Assembly: GCA_027490925.1 (NCBI GenBank)
Contig: JAIXXF010000003.1
Location: forward strand, 1-64,000
Source: Comamonadaceae bacterium
GTDB lineage: Bacteria; Pseudomonadota; Gammaproteobacteria; Burkholderiales; Burkholderiaceae_C
DNA length: 64,000 nt
Reading direction: 5' to 3'
Positions 1-7,354 of the stretch are shown one piece after another. The notes below the pieces were generated by a model. That model worked only from the letters and a program-made list of their open reading frames with translations. It was not told where the DNA came from and made no database searches. Made by a program: the position numbers and the translations under genes. The first letter of the stretch is position 1. Every line of letters begins with the position of its first letter.

Positions 1-1065
1 AGCTTCATCGGCCTGCACGGGGTCCAAGGCGACCTGGTCGGCCGGGGCAGGGTGGTCAGAGACCGCATCCTGCAGTGGATCAACATCCCCACCTGCATCG
101 GCATGGGGAAGACCAAGACACTCGCCAAACTGGCGAACCATGTGGCCAAGACGGCAGAACGCAAACCAAACGCCTTCCCCGAAGCCCTCCAGCCCCTGAT
201 CCCCCACATCCGACAGGTCTGCAACCTGGAAGCCCTGGGCCCGGAACACAAAGCCGCCCTCTTCAGCAGCCTGGACGTGGGGGAGGTGTGGGGCGTCGGC
301 AGACGGATCGGGGAGAAGCTCAGGGAGAACGGCATCACCACCGTCCAGGACCTGATGACCCTGGACCCAGCCACCGTCCGGCGAGGCTGGAGCGTGGTGC
401 TGGAGAGAACCGTCAGAGAACTCCAAGGCACCCCCTGCATCGACCTGGACGACAGCCCAGAGCCCAAGAAAGAGATCGCCAGCACCCGAAGCTTCGGGCA
501 GGCCATCACCGAACTCAATCCTTTGATCGAAGCGGTGAGCGAATTCGCCAGCCGTGCCGCAGAAAAACTCCGCAAACAACACAGCCACGCCAACCAGGTG
601 CTGGTCTTCGTCCGAACCAGCCCCTTCCGACCGGGACCCAGCTACAGCCAGAGCATCGTAGTGCCGCTCAGAAGACCGACCTCGGACACCGCCCAACTGG
701 TCAACGCGGCCACGGCGGGGATGAAAGCCATCTACCGACCGGGGTATGCGATGGCCAAGGCCGGGGTCATGCTGCTGGACCTGCAGCCGGAGGACCGAGG
801 GCAGGGGGAACTGGACCTGGTGGATGAACAGCCCGGTGAGGCCACGCACCCACAGGCACGGGCCACCCAAAGCATTCAATCCGCCGAGAAGGATGCGAAA
901 CGAATGGCCGCACTCGACACGCTCAATCGGCGGTTTGGCAAGGGGACCCTGAAGGTCGCCAGTGCGGGACTGGACGGTGACCGGCGGGAATGGGTGATGA
1001 AGCAGGAGCGCCGGACGCCGAGGTACACGACCGATTGGGGGGATGTGCCGGTGGTGAGGGCGTGA
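1..1065 (+). CDS. umuC: DNA polymerase V catalytic subunit UmuC (5' end cut by window)
   Basis: Y-family translesion polymerase subunit that, with UmuD', copies past DNA lesions during the SOS response. The reading frame is open to base 1, so about 354 C-terminal residues are visible and roughly the first 80 are missing. The palm-thumb region shows GKTKTLAKLANHVAK, matching the UmuC TKTLAKLAN motif. It is followed by the helix-hairpin-helix-like VWGVGRRIGEKL segment and a little-finger domain with the ASTRSFG motif. Any partner umuD would lie upstream, outside the window. UmuDC pairs are common cargo of mobile elements, which fits its place in the island. Confidence 0.9.
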   Translation, partial: SFIGLHGVQGDLVGRGRVVRDRILQWINIPTCIGMGKTKTLAKLANHVAKTAERKPNAFPEALQPLIPHIRQVCNLEALGPEHKAALFSSLDVGEVWGVGRRIGEKLRENGITTVQDLMTLDPATVRRGWSVVLERTVRELQGTPCIDLDDSPEPKKEIASTRSFGQAITELNPLIEAVSEFASRAAEKLRKQHSHANQVLVFVRTSPFRPGPSYSQSIVVPLRRPTSDTAQLVNAATAGMKAIYRPGYAMAKAGVMLLDLQPEDRGQGELDLVDEQPGEATHPQARATQSIQSAEKDAKRMAALDTLNRRFGKGTLKVASAGLDGDRREWVMKQERRTPRYTTDWGDVPVVRA

Positions 1066-1184
1066 GCCTCAACGACGCCCAACATCACTCCACAGTGGAG
1101 GCTCGTAGCTTGGCGGCATACCAGTCCGGCCGCTCGAGCCTCGATGCCTGCAAATTAAAGCTTGGAAAATTCTTGGGGTAGCCC

Positions 1185-1239
1185 CGAATTACGATCGACA
1201 ATGCGATCGTAATTCGCGTAGGCTCGGATACTGTATAAA
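1185..1239 (+). promoter_or_regulatory. Inverted repeat and probable promoter of the restriction-modification genes
   Basis: A perfect inverted repeat with 13-base arms, CGAATTACGATCG (1185-1197) and its complement (1204-1216), has a 6-base spacer. It stands just upstream of a TATAAA -10-like box (1234-1239) and 55 bases before the methyltransferase start. The right arm covers the place expected for the -35 box. Arm length and position suggest an operator, possibly for autogenous control by the methyltransferase. Each arm contains CGATCG. The regulator is not identified. Confidence 0.55.
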
Positions 1240-1271
1240 AACCCAGAAATCGATTGAGGAGTACAAGAAAC

Positions 1272-2570
1272 ATGCTACGTCCAATAGGGATCGATCTGTT
1301 CGCTGGAGCAGGAGGACTTAGCCTTGGATTCGAAGCTGCAGGCTTCGATGTGGTTGCGGCTGTCGAGATCGATCCGATCCACTGTGCTGCGCACAAATTC
1401 AACTTCCCCCAGACCGCTACGATTTGCAGAAGCGTTATCGATGTGACTGGCGACGAGATCCGTAAGCGTGCCGGCATCGGCAAGAAGGAAGTCGACGTTC
1501 TGTTCGGCGGCGCGCCTTGCCAAGGCTTTTCGCTTATAGGCAAGCGTGCCATGGACGACCCGCGGAACCAGCTGGTTTATCACTTCGTCCGCCTGGTTAA
1601 AGAATTACGACCCAAGCACTTCGTTTTCGAGAACGTGAAGGGCCTCACCGTCGGAACGCATCGACGCTTCCTTCAAGAGATCCTGGACGCATTCCAAGAC
1701 GCCGGCTACGAGCTGCAGCTGCCCTACCGGGTCTTGAACGCAGCAGATTTCGGCGTTCCACAGTCTCGACAACGTCTGTTTTTGCTGGGTACGCGAAAGG
1801 GACTGAAACAGCCCATCTACCCTGAGCAGAGTGGTCGAGTGACTGTCAAGGAGGCCATCGGCGACCTGCCAGAAGCCGAGAATTTTCCGGAGCTATTGCA
1901 TCGTGATTGGGTCACAGCGAAATTCGGACTGCCCTCCGCTTACGCAGCCGTGCTGAGAGGCAGGGCTGCCGACGTTAGAGACTTTACCTATTCTCGGCAA
2001 TTTGATCCGAGGCTGCTCACGTCAAGCACGCTGACAGTCCATACCGACCTCTCGAAGAAGCGCTTCCTTGCGACGCCCAACGGGGAGACGGAGCCGATTA
2101 GCCGCTTTTTGAAGCTCGACCCAGACGGCGTTTGCAACACGCTCCGGGCCGGCACGGCAAGCGACCGCGGCGCGTTCACTTCCCCCCGTCCGATTCATCC
2201 GACGAGTCCTCGAGTGATCACCGTTCGCGAAGCCGCGAGACTTCACTCCTACCCGGACTGGTTCCGTTTCCACGCGACAAAGTGGCACGGGTTCCGTCAA
2301 ATCGGTAATTCGGTACCACCCTACTTGGCGCGCGCTGTGGCCTCGCAGGTCATCGAGGCCTTGGGTGTCAAGCCCGTGAAGCCGGCGGAGATTATTCCGC
2401 TCGGGGACACCGCACTTCTTTCCATCTCGATGTCAGATGCGGCGCGTATGTTCGGCGTTCCCCACGACACGATTTCTCGGCGCCGTATACCCAATCAAAA
2501 GGGTACGGGGCAAATGACCATCGACTCCGCCGTCGCGGATGAGCCGGTCAATCAAGGGGAATACGTATGA
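1272..2570 (+). CDS. DNA (cytosine-5-)-methyltransferase of a type II restriction-modification system
   Basis: Transfers a methyl group from S-adenosylmethionine to C5 of cytosine within a recognition sequence, protecting host DNA from the partner nuclease. The family motifs appear in order: DLFAGAGGLSLGF (motif I, SAM binding), APCQGFS (motif IV, catalytic Cys), FENVKGL (motif VI), QSRQRLFLLG (motif VIII) and QIGNSVPP (motif X). At 432 residues it has a normal length. The ATG at 1272 is preceded by GAGGAG with a 10-base gap, which favours it over the TTG at 1254. The tail after motif X (about residues 380-415) resembles a short helix-turn-helix (SDAARMFGVPHDTIS), which could bind the upstream inverted repeat. 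The next gene overlaps by four bases (ATGA). Confidence 0.93.
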   Translation: MLRPIGIDLFAGAGGLSLGFEAAGFDVVAAVEIDPIHCAAHKFNFPQTATICRSVIDVTGDEIRKRAGIGKKEVDVLFGGAPCQGFSLIGKRAMDDPRNQLVYHFVRLVKELRPKHFVFENVKGLTVGTHRRFLQEILDAFQDAGYELQLPYRVLNAADFGVPQSRQRLFLLGTRKGLKQPIYPEQSGRVTVKEAIGDLPEAENFPELLHRDWVTAKFGLPSAYAAVLRGRAADVRDFTYSRQFDPRLLTSSTLTVHTDLSKKRFLATPNGETEPISRFLKLDPDGVCNTLRAGTASDRGAFTSPRPIHPTSPRVITVREAARLHSYPDWFRFHATKWHGFRQIGNSVPPYLARAVASQVIEALGVKPVKPAEIIPLGDTALLSISMSDAARMFGVPHDTISRRRIPNQKGTGQMTIDSAVADEPVNQGEYV

Positions 2571-3376
2571 GCGGCGGAGACGACGGCAGCAAAGCGATCC
2601 GCACGAACCGCTACTCGGCGCTGATCGAGAAGATTTTTTTTGATCATTACAAAAAGGGAGCCACTGCGCTCGAGTTCAAACGCGAGGAAATCCCAAGGGC
2701 TGCAGCCGAGCTGAGCTTAGCCTTACCCAAAAATATTGGCGACGTGCTCTATTCGTTCCGCTTCAGGCAAGCCATGCCGGCTCGGGTCTTGGAAACGCAG
2801 CCCAAGGGTAGCGAGTGGTTGATCGAGGCCGTAGGGCGGGCTAAATACCGCTTCATTCTTCGCAAGGCTAACCGGATTGTCCCGAATTCAAGCCTCTCGC
2901 GAATCCGCATTCCCGACAGTACGCCAGAAATCATCGCTGAGTACGCTTTGGATGACGAGCAAGCTCTGCTTGCCAAGGTTCGGTACAACCGACTCATCGA
3001 CATTTTCCTAGGCCTGACTACCTATTCGCTACAAAACCATTTGCGGACTAGCGTGAAAGGTGTCGGACAGATCGAAATCGACGAGCTTTACATCGGCCTA
3101 GACAAGTATGGCTGCCACTACGTTATCCCAGTTCAGGCCAAGGGCGGAACCGACCAGATTTCGATCGTCCAGACCAAGCAAGACATCGATTGTTGCAAGG
3201 AGAAGTACCCAGGCTTGCGATGCCGGCCGATCTCTGCGCAGTTCATATCGAGCGACCAGATTGCGCTTTTCGAGCTCACCATTGAGGACGACGAAATCAA
3301 GGTTGTTGAAGAACGCCACTACAGGCTCGTACCGGCAAGCGAGCTGGACAAGACCGCCATCCGGGCCTACCGCTGA
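2567..3376 (+). CDS. Probable restriction endonuclease partner of the methyltransferase
   Basis: I do not recognise this 269-residue protein as a named family. It overlaps the methyltransferase stop by four bases (ATGA), so the two are translationally coupled, the usual layout of a type II restriction-modification pair. Around residues 165-192 the segment IEIDELYIG, then YVIPVQAKGG, fits a PD-(D/E)XK nuclease core: an acidic residue, a beta strand, then (E/Q)xK. Downstream sequence is followed by mobile-gene debris. Its codon use is more AT-rich than that of the core genes, in keeping with acquisition. Other possible roles are a McrBC-like or regulatory partner, but a cleaving enzyme is the simplest reading. 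Confidence 0.65.
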   Translation: MSGGDDGSKAIRTNRYSALIEKIFFDHYKKGATALEFKREEIPRAAAELSLALPKNIGDVLYSFRFRQAMPARVLETQPKGSEWLIEAVGRAKYRFILRKANRIVPNSSLSRIRIPDSTPEIIAEYALDDEQALLAKVRYNRLIDIFLGLTTYSLQNHLRTSVKGVGQIEIDELYIGLDKYGCHYVIPVQAKGGTDQISIVQTKQDIDCCKEKYPGLRCRPISAQFISSDQIALFELTIEDDEIKVVEERHYRLVPASELDKTAIRAYR

Positions 3377-3384
3377 GGGAATTC

Positions 3385-3588
3385 CCTGCCCTTCAGTGCT
3401 ACGAGGTCGCATAGGCGCAGCTTGCTGTCGATACTCAGCTTGAATAGTGCAAGTTCGCGAACGCGTCCCTCCATCTAGCGGCGAATAGGCAGCGCCCAGA
3501 TGTCCTTGAGCTTGAAGGGCGCTATCTGTCCGACCACCTTCCCTTTGTTGGACGGTACGTGGTGGGTGACATTACCTACGGTTTACAT
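3385..3588 (-). pseudogene. Remnant of a small tyrosine recombinase/integrase
   Basis: On the minus strand an open frame from an ATG at 3588 is broken by TAA at codon 2 and TAG about 29 codons later. Read through, it gives PFKLKDIWALPIRR, stop, MEGRVRELALF and LSIDSKLRLCDLVALKG. This strongly resembles the N-terminal core-binding part of a widespread short phage-type integrase (the DLALFNLAIDSKLRGCDLV region). The catalytic C-terminal part is gone. The remnant ends against the 3' end of the nuclease gene. It is decayed DNA, not a working gene. Confidence 0.7.
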
Positions 3589-3655
3589 GATGGCCTCCCA
3601 TCTAGCTGATGGTGCACACAGGATGCGCTAGCGTCCATCGGCGACCTATTTCTGA

Positions 3656-4609
3656 TCAGGTTGAGGCTGTTAGGGGCCCGTCATATGGCCGCTTCTGAAG
3701 TGAGCACGCGACCTGGGCTACTGCCAGCGCCTTACTATCCTTCCAGCTCGCGTAATCCAGGCTGTTGCGGATCAGGTGCACGATGCAGGTCTGCAGCGTG
3801 GTCTGCGGGAACACCGCCGCCAGCGCATCGGGGATGCCCTTGAGGCCGTTGGTGACGGCGATCAGGATGTAGGCCACGTCACGTGTCTTCAGATCGTTGA
3901 ACACCTTCATCCAGAACTTGTCCTCCTCGGTGTTCTCGATCCACAGGCCCAGGATGTCGCGCGTTCCATCGGGCAGCACGCCCAGCGCCAGGTAGATGGC
4001 CTTGTTGCGCACCACCGCATCCTGGCGGATCTTCACGCGCAATGCGTCGAAGAACACCACCGGTCACATCACCACCGGTCACATCGGCTCCAGGGGCCGA
4101 CTCTGCCAGGCCGTGACCTCGGCCATCACCGCGTCGTTGACCGAGCTGATGAAGTCTGGGCTGACCTCGGTGCCGTACTGCTTGGCCAGAAGGCCCTGGA
4201 TATCGCGCATGGTCATGCCGCGCGCGTACATGTCCACGATCTTGTCGTCAAAGCCGGTGAAACGCATCTCGTACTTGGGTATCAGGATGGGCTCGAAGGA
4301 GCCTGCTCGGTGGCGTAGCACCTCAATGCGCAGCGGCCCGTCTTCGGTCAGCACCGTCTTGGCGGACTTGCCGTTGCGCTAGTTGGCGACATCCTTTGGG
4401 CGGGTGCTGCCAGGTGCGTAGCCCAGATGGTGGGACCACTCGGCGCCCAACGCCCGTTCGATCAGCGCCTTCTTCAGCGCCATGGTGGTGGCGTTGATCT
4501 GGTCGGCAGTCATCGGCGTGGCGCCACAGGTCAATTGCCCAATGAGCCCCTTGGGGATCGACGGCAACGCCGTCATGCCGGCCGCCGCCGGCTTCTTCTT
4601 GCTTGGCAT
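3656..4609 (-). pseudogene. IS256-family transposase, degenerate and truncated
   Basis: One minus-strand frame from an ATG at 4609 reads as an IS256-family (Mutator-like, DDE) transposase interrupted by three in-frame stops: TAG at 4379-4381, TGA at 4079-4081 and TGA at 4064-4066. Recognisable pieces are NGKSAKTVLTEDGPLRIE, YEMRFTGFDDKIVDMYARGM, VVFFDALRVKIR (catalytic Asp region) and TCIVHLIRNSLDYASWKD. Homology fades near 3720, so about the last 100 residues, with the final catalytic Glu, are missing. The AT-rich sequence at about 4645-4665 may be the surviving element end. It lies only about 10 bases from the integrase stop, so the element inserted just behind that gene. Confidence 0.88.
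4055..4084 (-). repeat. 15-base tandem duplication carrying a stop codon in the transposase remnant
   Basis: The 15-base unit CACCACCGGTCACAT occurs twice in direct tandem (4055-4069, 4070-4084). Read on the minus strand each copy is ATG TGA CCG GTG GTG. The duplication therefore keeps the frame but doubles a nonsense codon, probably a former TAC (Tyr) in the conserved MYPVVFFDA segment. Confidence 0.85.
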
Positions 4610-4675
4610 AGATGCTCCTGTTCGTCAGGCTATGCCTCAAACACAAAATTTCTGACAGGATCGCTGATTGACCTG

Positions 4676-6130
4676 TCACTTGCTTGCGACGCTGGCCTTA
4701 CCTGGAAACTTAAGTTCAGCCTGTTCCAGCATCCACTTCTCAATGCGTTGGTGGTGCAGGGCCAGTAACTCAAGCGGTCTTATCGTGTAGTGCTTTTCGG
4801 CGGTGGCGCTCGGCTTGTGGCCCTGAATCTGTGCTACCACCCCCACGGGGACCTCCAGCCATTCGGTCAGGCTTTTGAACGAGCGCCTGAGGCCGTGCAA
4901 GGTGAGGTTCCCAAGTCCTGCGGCATGACAAGCTCGAGAGTGCGCGGCATTTGGTCGGATGATGTGACCGCTGCCGCTGGTCTCGATGTGCGTGGCTACG
5001 ACAGGGTTTTTCCCAGCACGCGCAGCTTTACGAGCCCGTCGTTCAATGTTGTGATCGTCCATGCGCAGATCTCGGGCGCTGGAAAACACCCATTCGTTGC
5101 GGCGGGGTAGGGCGGCCAGCAATTGCGCCACATAGGGTGTCAGGGGGATTTCTCTCTCACCTTCTACCTTGTCTCGGATGCGAAGGCCCCCCCACTTGGT
5201 GTTGACATCCTCCCATTTGAGGCCGAGCACCTCGCCTGGCCTGGCACCAGTCAGTAGCAGTGTTTGCAAGTAGGCCGAAGTGACCGGATTTTGCAGGCGT
5301 CGCACGTGTTCAAACCAAGACTTGAGTTGTCCACGCTGCAGCACATCTTTTTTCTCGGCAGACCGCCCCAGTGCATCCCTGGTTGCACGGCTCCGTGCCG
5401 GGTTTTCCTGCAACAGAGAGCCATACTCTGGCTGCTCGCGACACCACGACAAGAAGCCAGTCAGTAAGCGGTGAGCAAGTCGCGTGGATGCTGGGCGTTT
5501 CGCTCCCTCGCGCGTGGCCCAGTCGGTCACCACAGCAGCGTTCAGCTGCTTGAGGGGCAGGTCCATCAGCGGTGCAAGTGGCCCTGGCTGGGTCAGCTCA
5601 CCATCAGCACCACGGCGTTTTGAGGGCTGGCCGCCAAGGCTGGCTTTGTCTAGGTGATCGCGGTAGTGAAGATCTCCCCAGAACGGTCTGCGCTTGGCAA
5701 CGTAATCGGTCCAGGCTTCACCTACGGTCAGTGCCGCGCTCGCTTCGGCTTGCCGTACTGCAGCCTCTCTCGCCTTCGCCTCCGTAGCTGCAGCCTCTAC
5801 GGCTTCTCGGTGCTGACGTTCGAGTTCACGGGGGTCATCTCCACCGTCCAGAACCACAGCAAACGCGCGAGCCTTGATACGAGCCTGCTCAATGGTCCAG
5901 ATACGCACGTCTCCGATGGTGATGCGTATGGTTTTGCGGTTCAGCTTGGACTCGAAGACATAAGACTTGGCTCCGGCAGCCGTTCCCCGAACACGCAGGC
6001 CTGGCGCTTTTGCGTCGCGCAGAAAAACTTGAGCCCTATCGGCTGGACAAGTCAGCCGTTCGATCAGTCCCGCCGTCAGTTCGTGAGGCTGACTCAGGTC
6101 GATTTCGACGTCTTTCTTGGGTCGTGCCAT
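4676..6130 (-). CDS. Site-specific tyrosine recombinase (island integrase)
   Basis: Catalyses integration and excision of the island at tRNA-His. The 484 residues start with a DUF4102-like arm-binding domain (about 15-110: LRVRGTAAGAKSYVFES, ITIGDVRIWTIEQAR). A core-binding SAM-like domain (about 135-260) and a C-terminal catalytic domain follow. Visible catalytic residues are Arg in LLLTGARPGEVLGLKW, Lys in KVEGEREIPL, His-x-x-Arg in LHGLRRSF, the second His in IQGHKP and the nucleophile Tyr in EKHYTI. The gene points away from the tRNA fragment with its start 174 bases from it, the normal position for an integrase. The ATG at 6130 is the first in frame. The gene looks intact. Confidence 0.93.
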   Translation of the reverse strand: MARPKKDVEIDLSQPHELTAGLIERLTCPADRAQVFLRDAKAPGLRVRGTAAGAKSYVFESKLNRKTIRITIGDVRIWTIEQARIKARAFAVVLDGGDDPRELERQHREAVEAAATEAKAREAAVRQAEASAALTVGEAWTDYVAKRRPFWGDLHYRDHLDKASLGGQPSKRRGADGELTQPGPLAPLMDLPLKQLNAAVVTDWATREGAKRPASTRLAHRLLTGFLSWCREQPEYGSLLQENPARSRATRDALGRSAEKKDVLQRGQLKSWFEHVRRLQNPVTSAYLQTLLLTGARPGEVLGLKWEDVNTKWGGLRIRDKVEGEREIPLTPYVAQLLAALPRRNEWVFSSARDLRMDDHNIERRARKAARAGKNPVVATHIETSGSGHIIRPNAAHSRACHAAGLGNLTLHGLRRSFKSLTEWLEVPVGVVAQIQGHKPSATAEKHYTIRPLELLALHHQRIEKWMLEQAELKFPGKASVASK

Positions 6131-6147
6131 GGGGTCTCAGATTCTCG

Positions 6148-6177
6148 TGTAGCTGCCATGTAGCCACCATGTAGCCA
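6148..6177. repeat. Three TGTAGC iterons with 11-base period upstream of the integrase
   Basis: TGTAGC occurs at 6148, 6159 and 6170, exactly 11 bases apart, the last two inside a perfect 11-base tandem repeat CCATGTAGCCA (6156-6166, 6167-6177). They lie 18-47 bases upstream of the integrase start on the side facing the attachment site. Helically phased repeats there fit arm-type binding sites for the integrase or an excisionase, or an autoregulatory site. Confidence 0.5.
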
Positions 6178-6200
6178 GAATCGCACTATTTTGATGCATA

Positions 6201-6285
6201 TTGATCAACACAGGCTCGGTAGTAAGATCGGTAAAAATCACGTAAGTTGTTGATTATTATAGATTAATGCCTCGTTGATCAACAC
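6201..6285. repeat. Direct repeats TTGATCAACAC in the attachment region
   Basis: The 11-base sequence TTGATCAACAC appears at 6201-6211 and 6275-6285, 74 bases apart, in the AT-rich strip between the integrase gene and the tRNA fragment. Its centre is the palindrome GTTGATCAAC-like TTGATCAA. The spacing is close to seven helical turns. They may be protein-binding sites of the recombination complex; no known protein is assigned. Confidence 0.45.
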
Positions 6286-6303
6286 CCCTGAATGCTAGTT
6301 CTT

Positions 6304-6353
6304 CAGGATTGTGATTCCTGTTGTCGTGGGTTCGAGCCCCATCAGCCACCCCA
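6304..6353 (+). tRNA. 3' fragment of tRNA-His(GTG): attachment site of the island
   Basis: The fragment contains the anticodon arm CAGGA-TTGTGAT-TCCTG (6304-6320, anticodon GTG), the variable loop, the T-arm GTGGG-TTCGAGC-CCCAT (6326-6342), the acceptor strand CAGCCAC with discriminator C, and encoded CCA (6351-6353). All match tRNA-His. The acceptor 5' strand and D-arm are absent: the upstream sequence cannot pair with the acceptor. This is the expected displaced half left by integration within the anticodon region, so it should not give a functional tRNA. Confidence 0.85.
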
Positions 6354-6364
6354 GTAAATAAAGG

Positions 6365-6402
6365 AAAGCCAGCTATCGATTCGATAGCTGGCTTTTTCTT
6401 TT
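6365..6402 (+). terminator. Rho-independent terminator behind the tRNA-His fragment
   Basis: Perfect 15-base arms AAAGCCAGCTATCGA (6365-6379) and their complement (6381-6395) are followed by a T-rich tract TTCTTTTT. It begins 12 bases after the encoded CCA, so it is probably the original terminator of the tRNA-His gene. Confidence 0.85.
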
Positions 6403-6525
6403 TCTGTTCTCACGCTGTCTATTCACAGCACCGTTCTCAGGCAGAGCCTTGGGCGGCAGCAACCTCCAATCTGTCCCCGCTGTGGCTTGGCAGACGCAGC
6501 ACGCCGCTGAAAGCCAGGTCTTGGG

Positions 6526-7299
6526 TCAGACTGTGACCCAGTCGGTGCCATCCTCGGCGCTGGCGATGCTGAGTTCATAACCCGACAGGGCTGACGCCGC
6601 CTTCAGTGCGTGGTGAACCAGCTCGGGCCGGTTGTTTTGTAAGCTGAGGTGGGCAGCCACCAAACGGCGCAATGGGCTGTGGGCCAGCGTTCGCACCAGT
6701 GCAGCGGCAGCCTCATTCGCCAGGTGGCCCAAGCGGCCGGTGATACGCTGTTTGAGGAAGGGTGGGTAGGTGGAGTCGGCGACCATCTGGGGGTCGTGAT
6801 TGAATTCCAGCAGCAGCGCATGGCAGCCTTGCAGGTGGTGGGTGACGTGGGCGGTGATGTGTCCCAGGTCCGTCAGCACCCCCACCGTGGTTTGGCCGTC
6901 GCTGCAGGTCAGTTGAAGCGGCTCGCGCGCGTCATGGGGGACGGTGAAAGGGGTGATTTGCAGGTGACCTACCGCGAACCGGTGGCCATCTCTCGCACGG
7001 CAAAAGCCGGAGAGTGGGTCGCTGCCAGTCAATGCGCTGAGGGTGCCCTGACTGGTCCAAACGGGCAGGCCTTCGCGAGCCGCCAGTTGGCGCACACAGC
7101 CGATGTGGTCGGCGTGCTCGTGGGTGATGAAAACCGCGTCGAGGTCGGCGGCTCTCAGCCCAGCCAAAGCCAGGCGCTGGTCCAGTTGCCGTATGCCAAA
7201 CCCACAGTCCACCAGCAAGCGGCTGACCCGCCCACCCGCAGTGGATTCGATGACCGTGGCGTTTCCGGTGCTGCCGCTGCCCAGGTTTTTGAACCGCAT
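6526..7299 (-). CDS. MBL-fold metallohydrolase, YycJ/WalJ-like
   Basis: Metallo-beta-lactamase-fold hydrolase of 257 residues, probably acting on nucleic acids or phosphoesters; the exact substrate is unknown. The N-terminus LGSGSTGNATVIES is typical of the YycJ group. The metal site THEHADH stands at about residues 60-66, and further histidines occur downstream (TDLGH, LLEFNHD, AAHLS). No signal peptide is seen, so it should be cytoplasmic. It is the last gene of a minus-strand run dapA-bamC-this gene, 55 bases behind bamC, and the first core gene beside the island. Confidence 0.85.
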   Translation of the reverse strand: MRFKNLGSGSTGNATVIESTAGGRVSRLLVDCGFGIRQLDQRLALAGLRAADLDAVFITHEHADHIGCVRQLAAREGLPVWTSQGTLSALTGSDPLSGFCRARDGHRFAVGHLQITPFTVPHDAREPLQLTCSDGQTTVGVLTDLGHITAHVTHHLQGCHALLLEFNHDPQMVADSTYPPFLKQRITGRLGHLANEAAAALVRTLAHSPLRRLVAAHLSLQNNRPELVHHALKAASALSGYELSIASAEDGTDWVTV

Positions 7300-7354
7300 C
7301 AGCGCGAGTGGGCGGGTCGCCGCGCAGCGCCTCGGTGGGGCTGCGCCATGGGCC

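Larger units (their letters stand above)
1..6353. mobile_element. End of an integrated genomic island at tRNA-His
   Basis: The stretch carries accessory genes (umuC, a restriction-modification pair), two decayed mobile-gene remnants and an intact tyrosine recombinase. It stops at a 3' fragment of a tRNA-His gene, beyond which conserved chromosomal genes begin. An integrase gene next to a partial tRNA is the usual structure of an island or prophage end: the element brings its own copy of the tRNA 3' part, so the intact tRNA should lie at the opposite, unseen end. The left boundary is outside the window. No phage structural or conjugation genes are visible, so the type of element is unknown. 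Confidence 0.7.

Noticed and set aside
6304-6353. A complete, functional tRNA-His gene.
   Set aside because: The upstream bases contain neither the acceptor 5' strand nor a D-arm, so only the 3' part is present.
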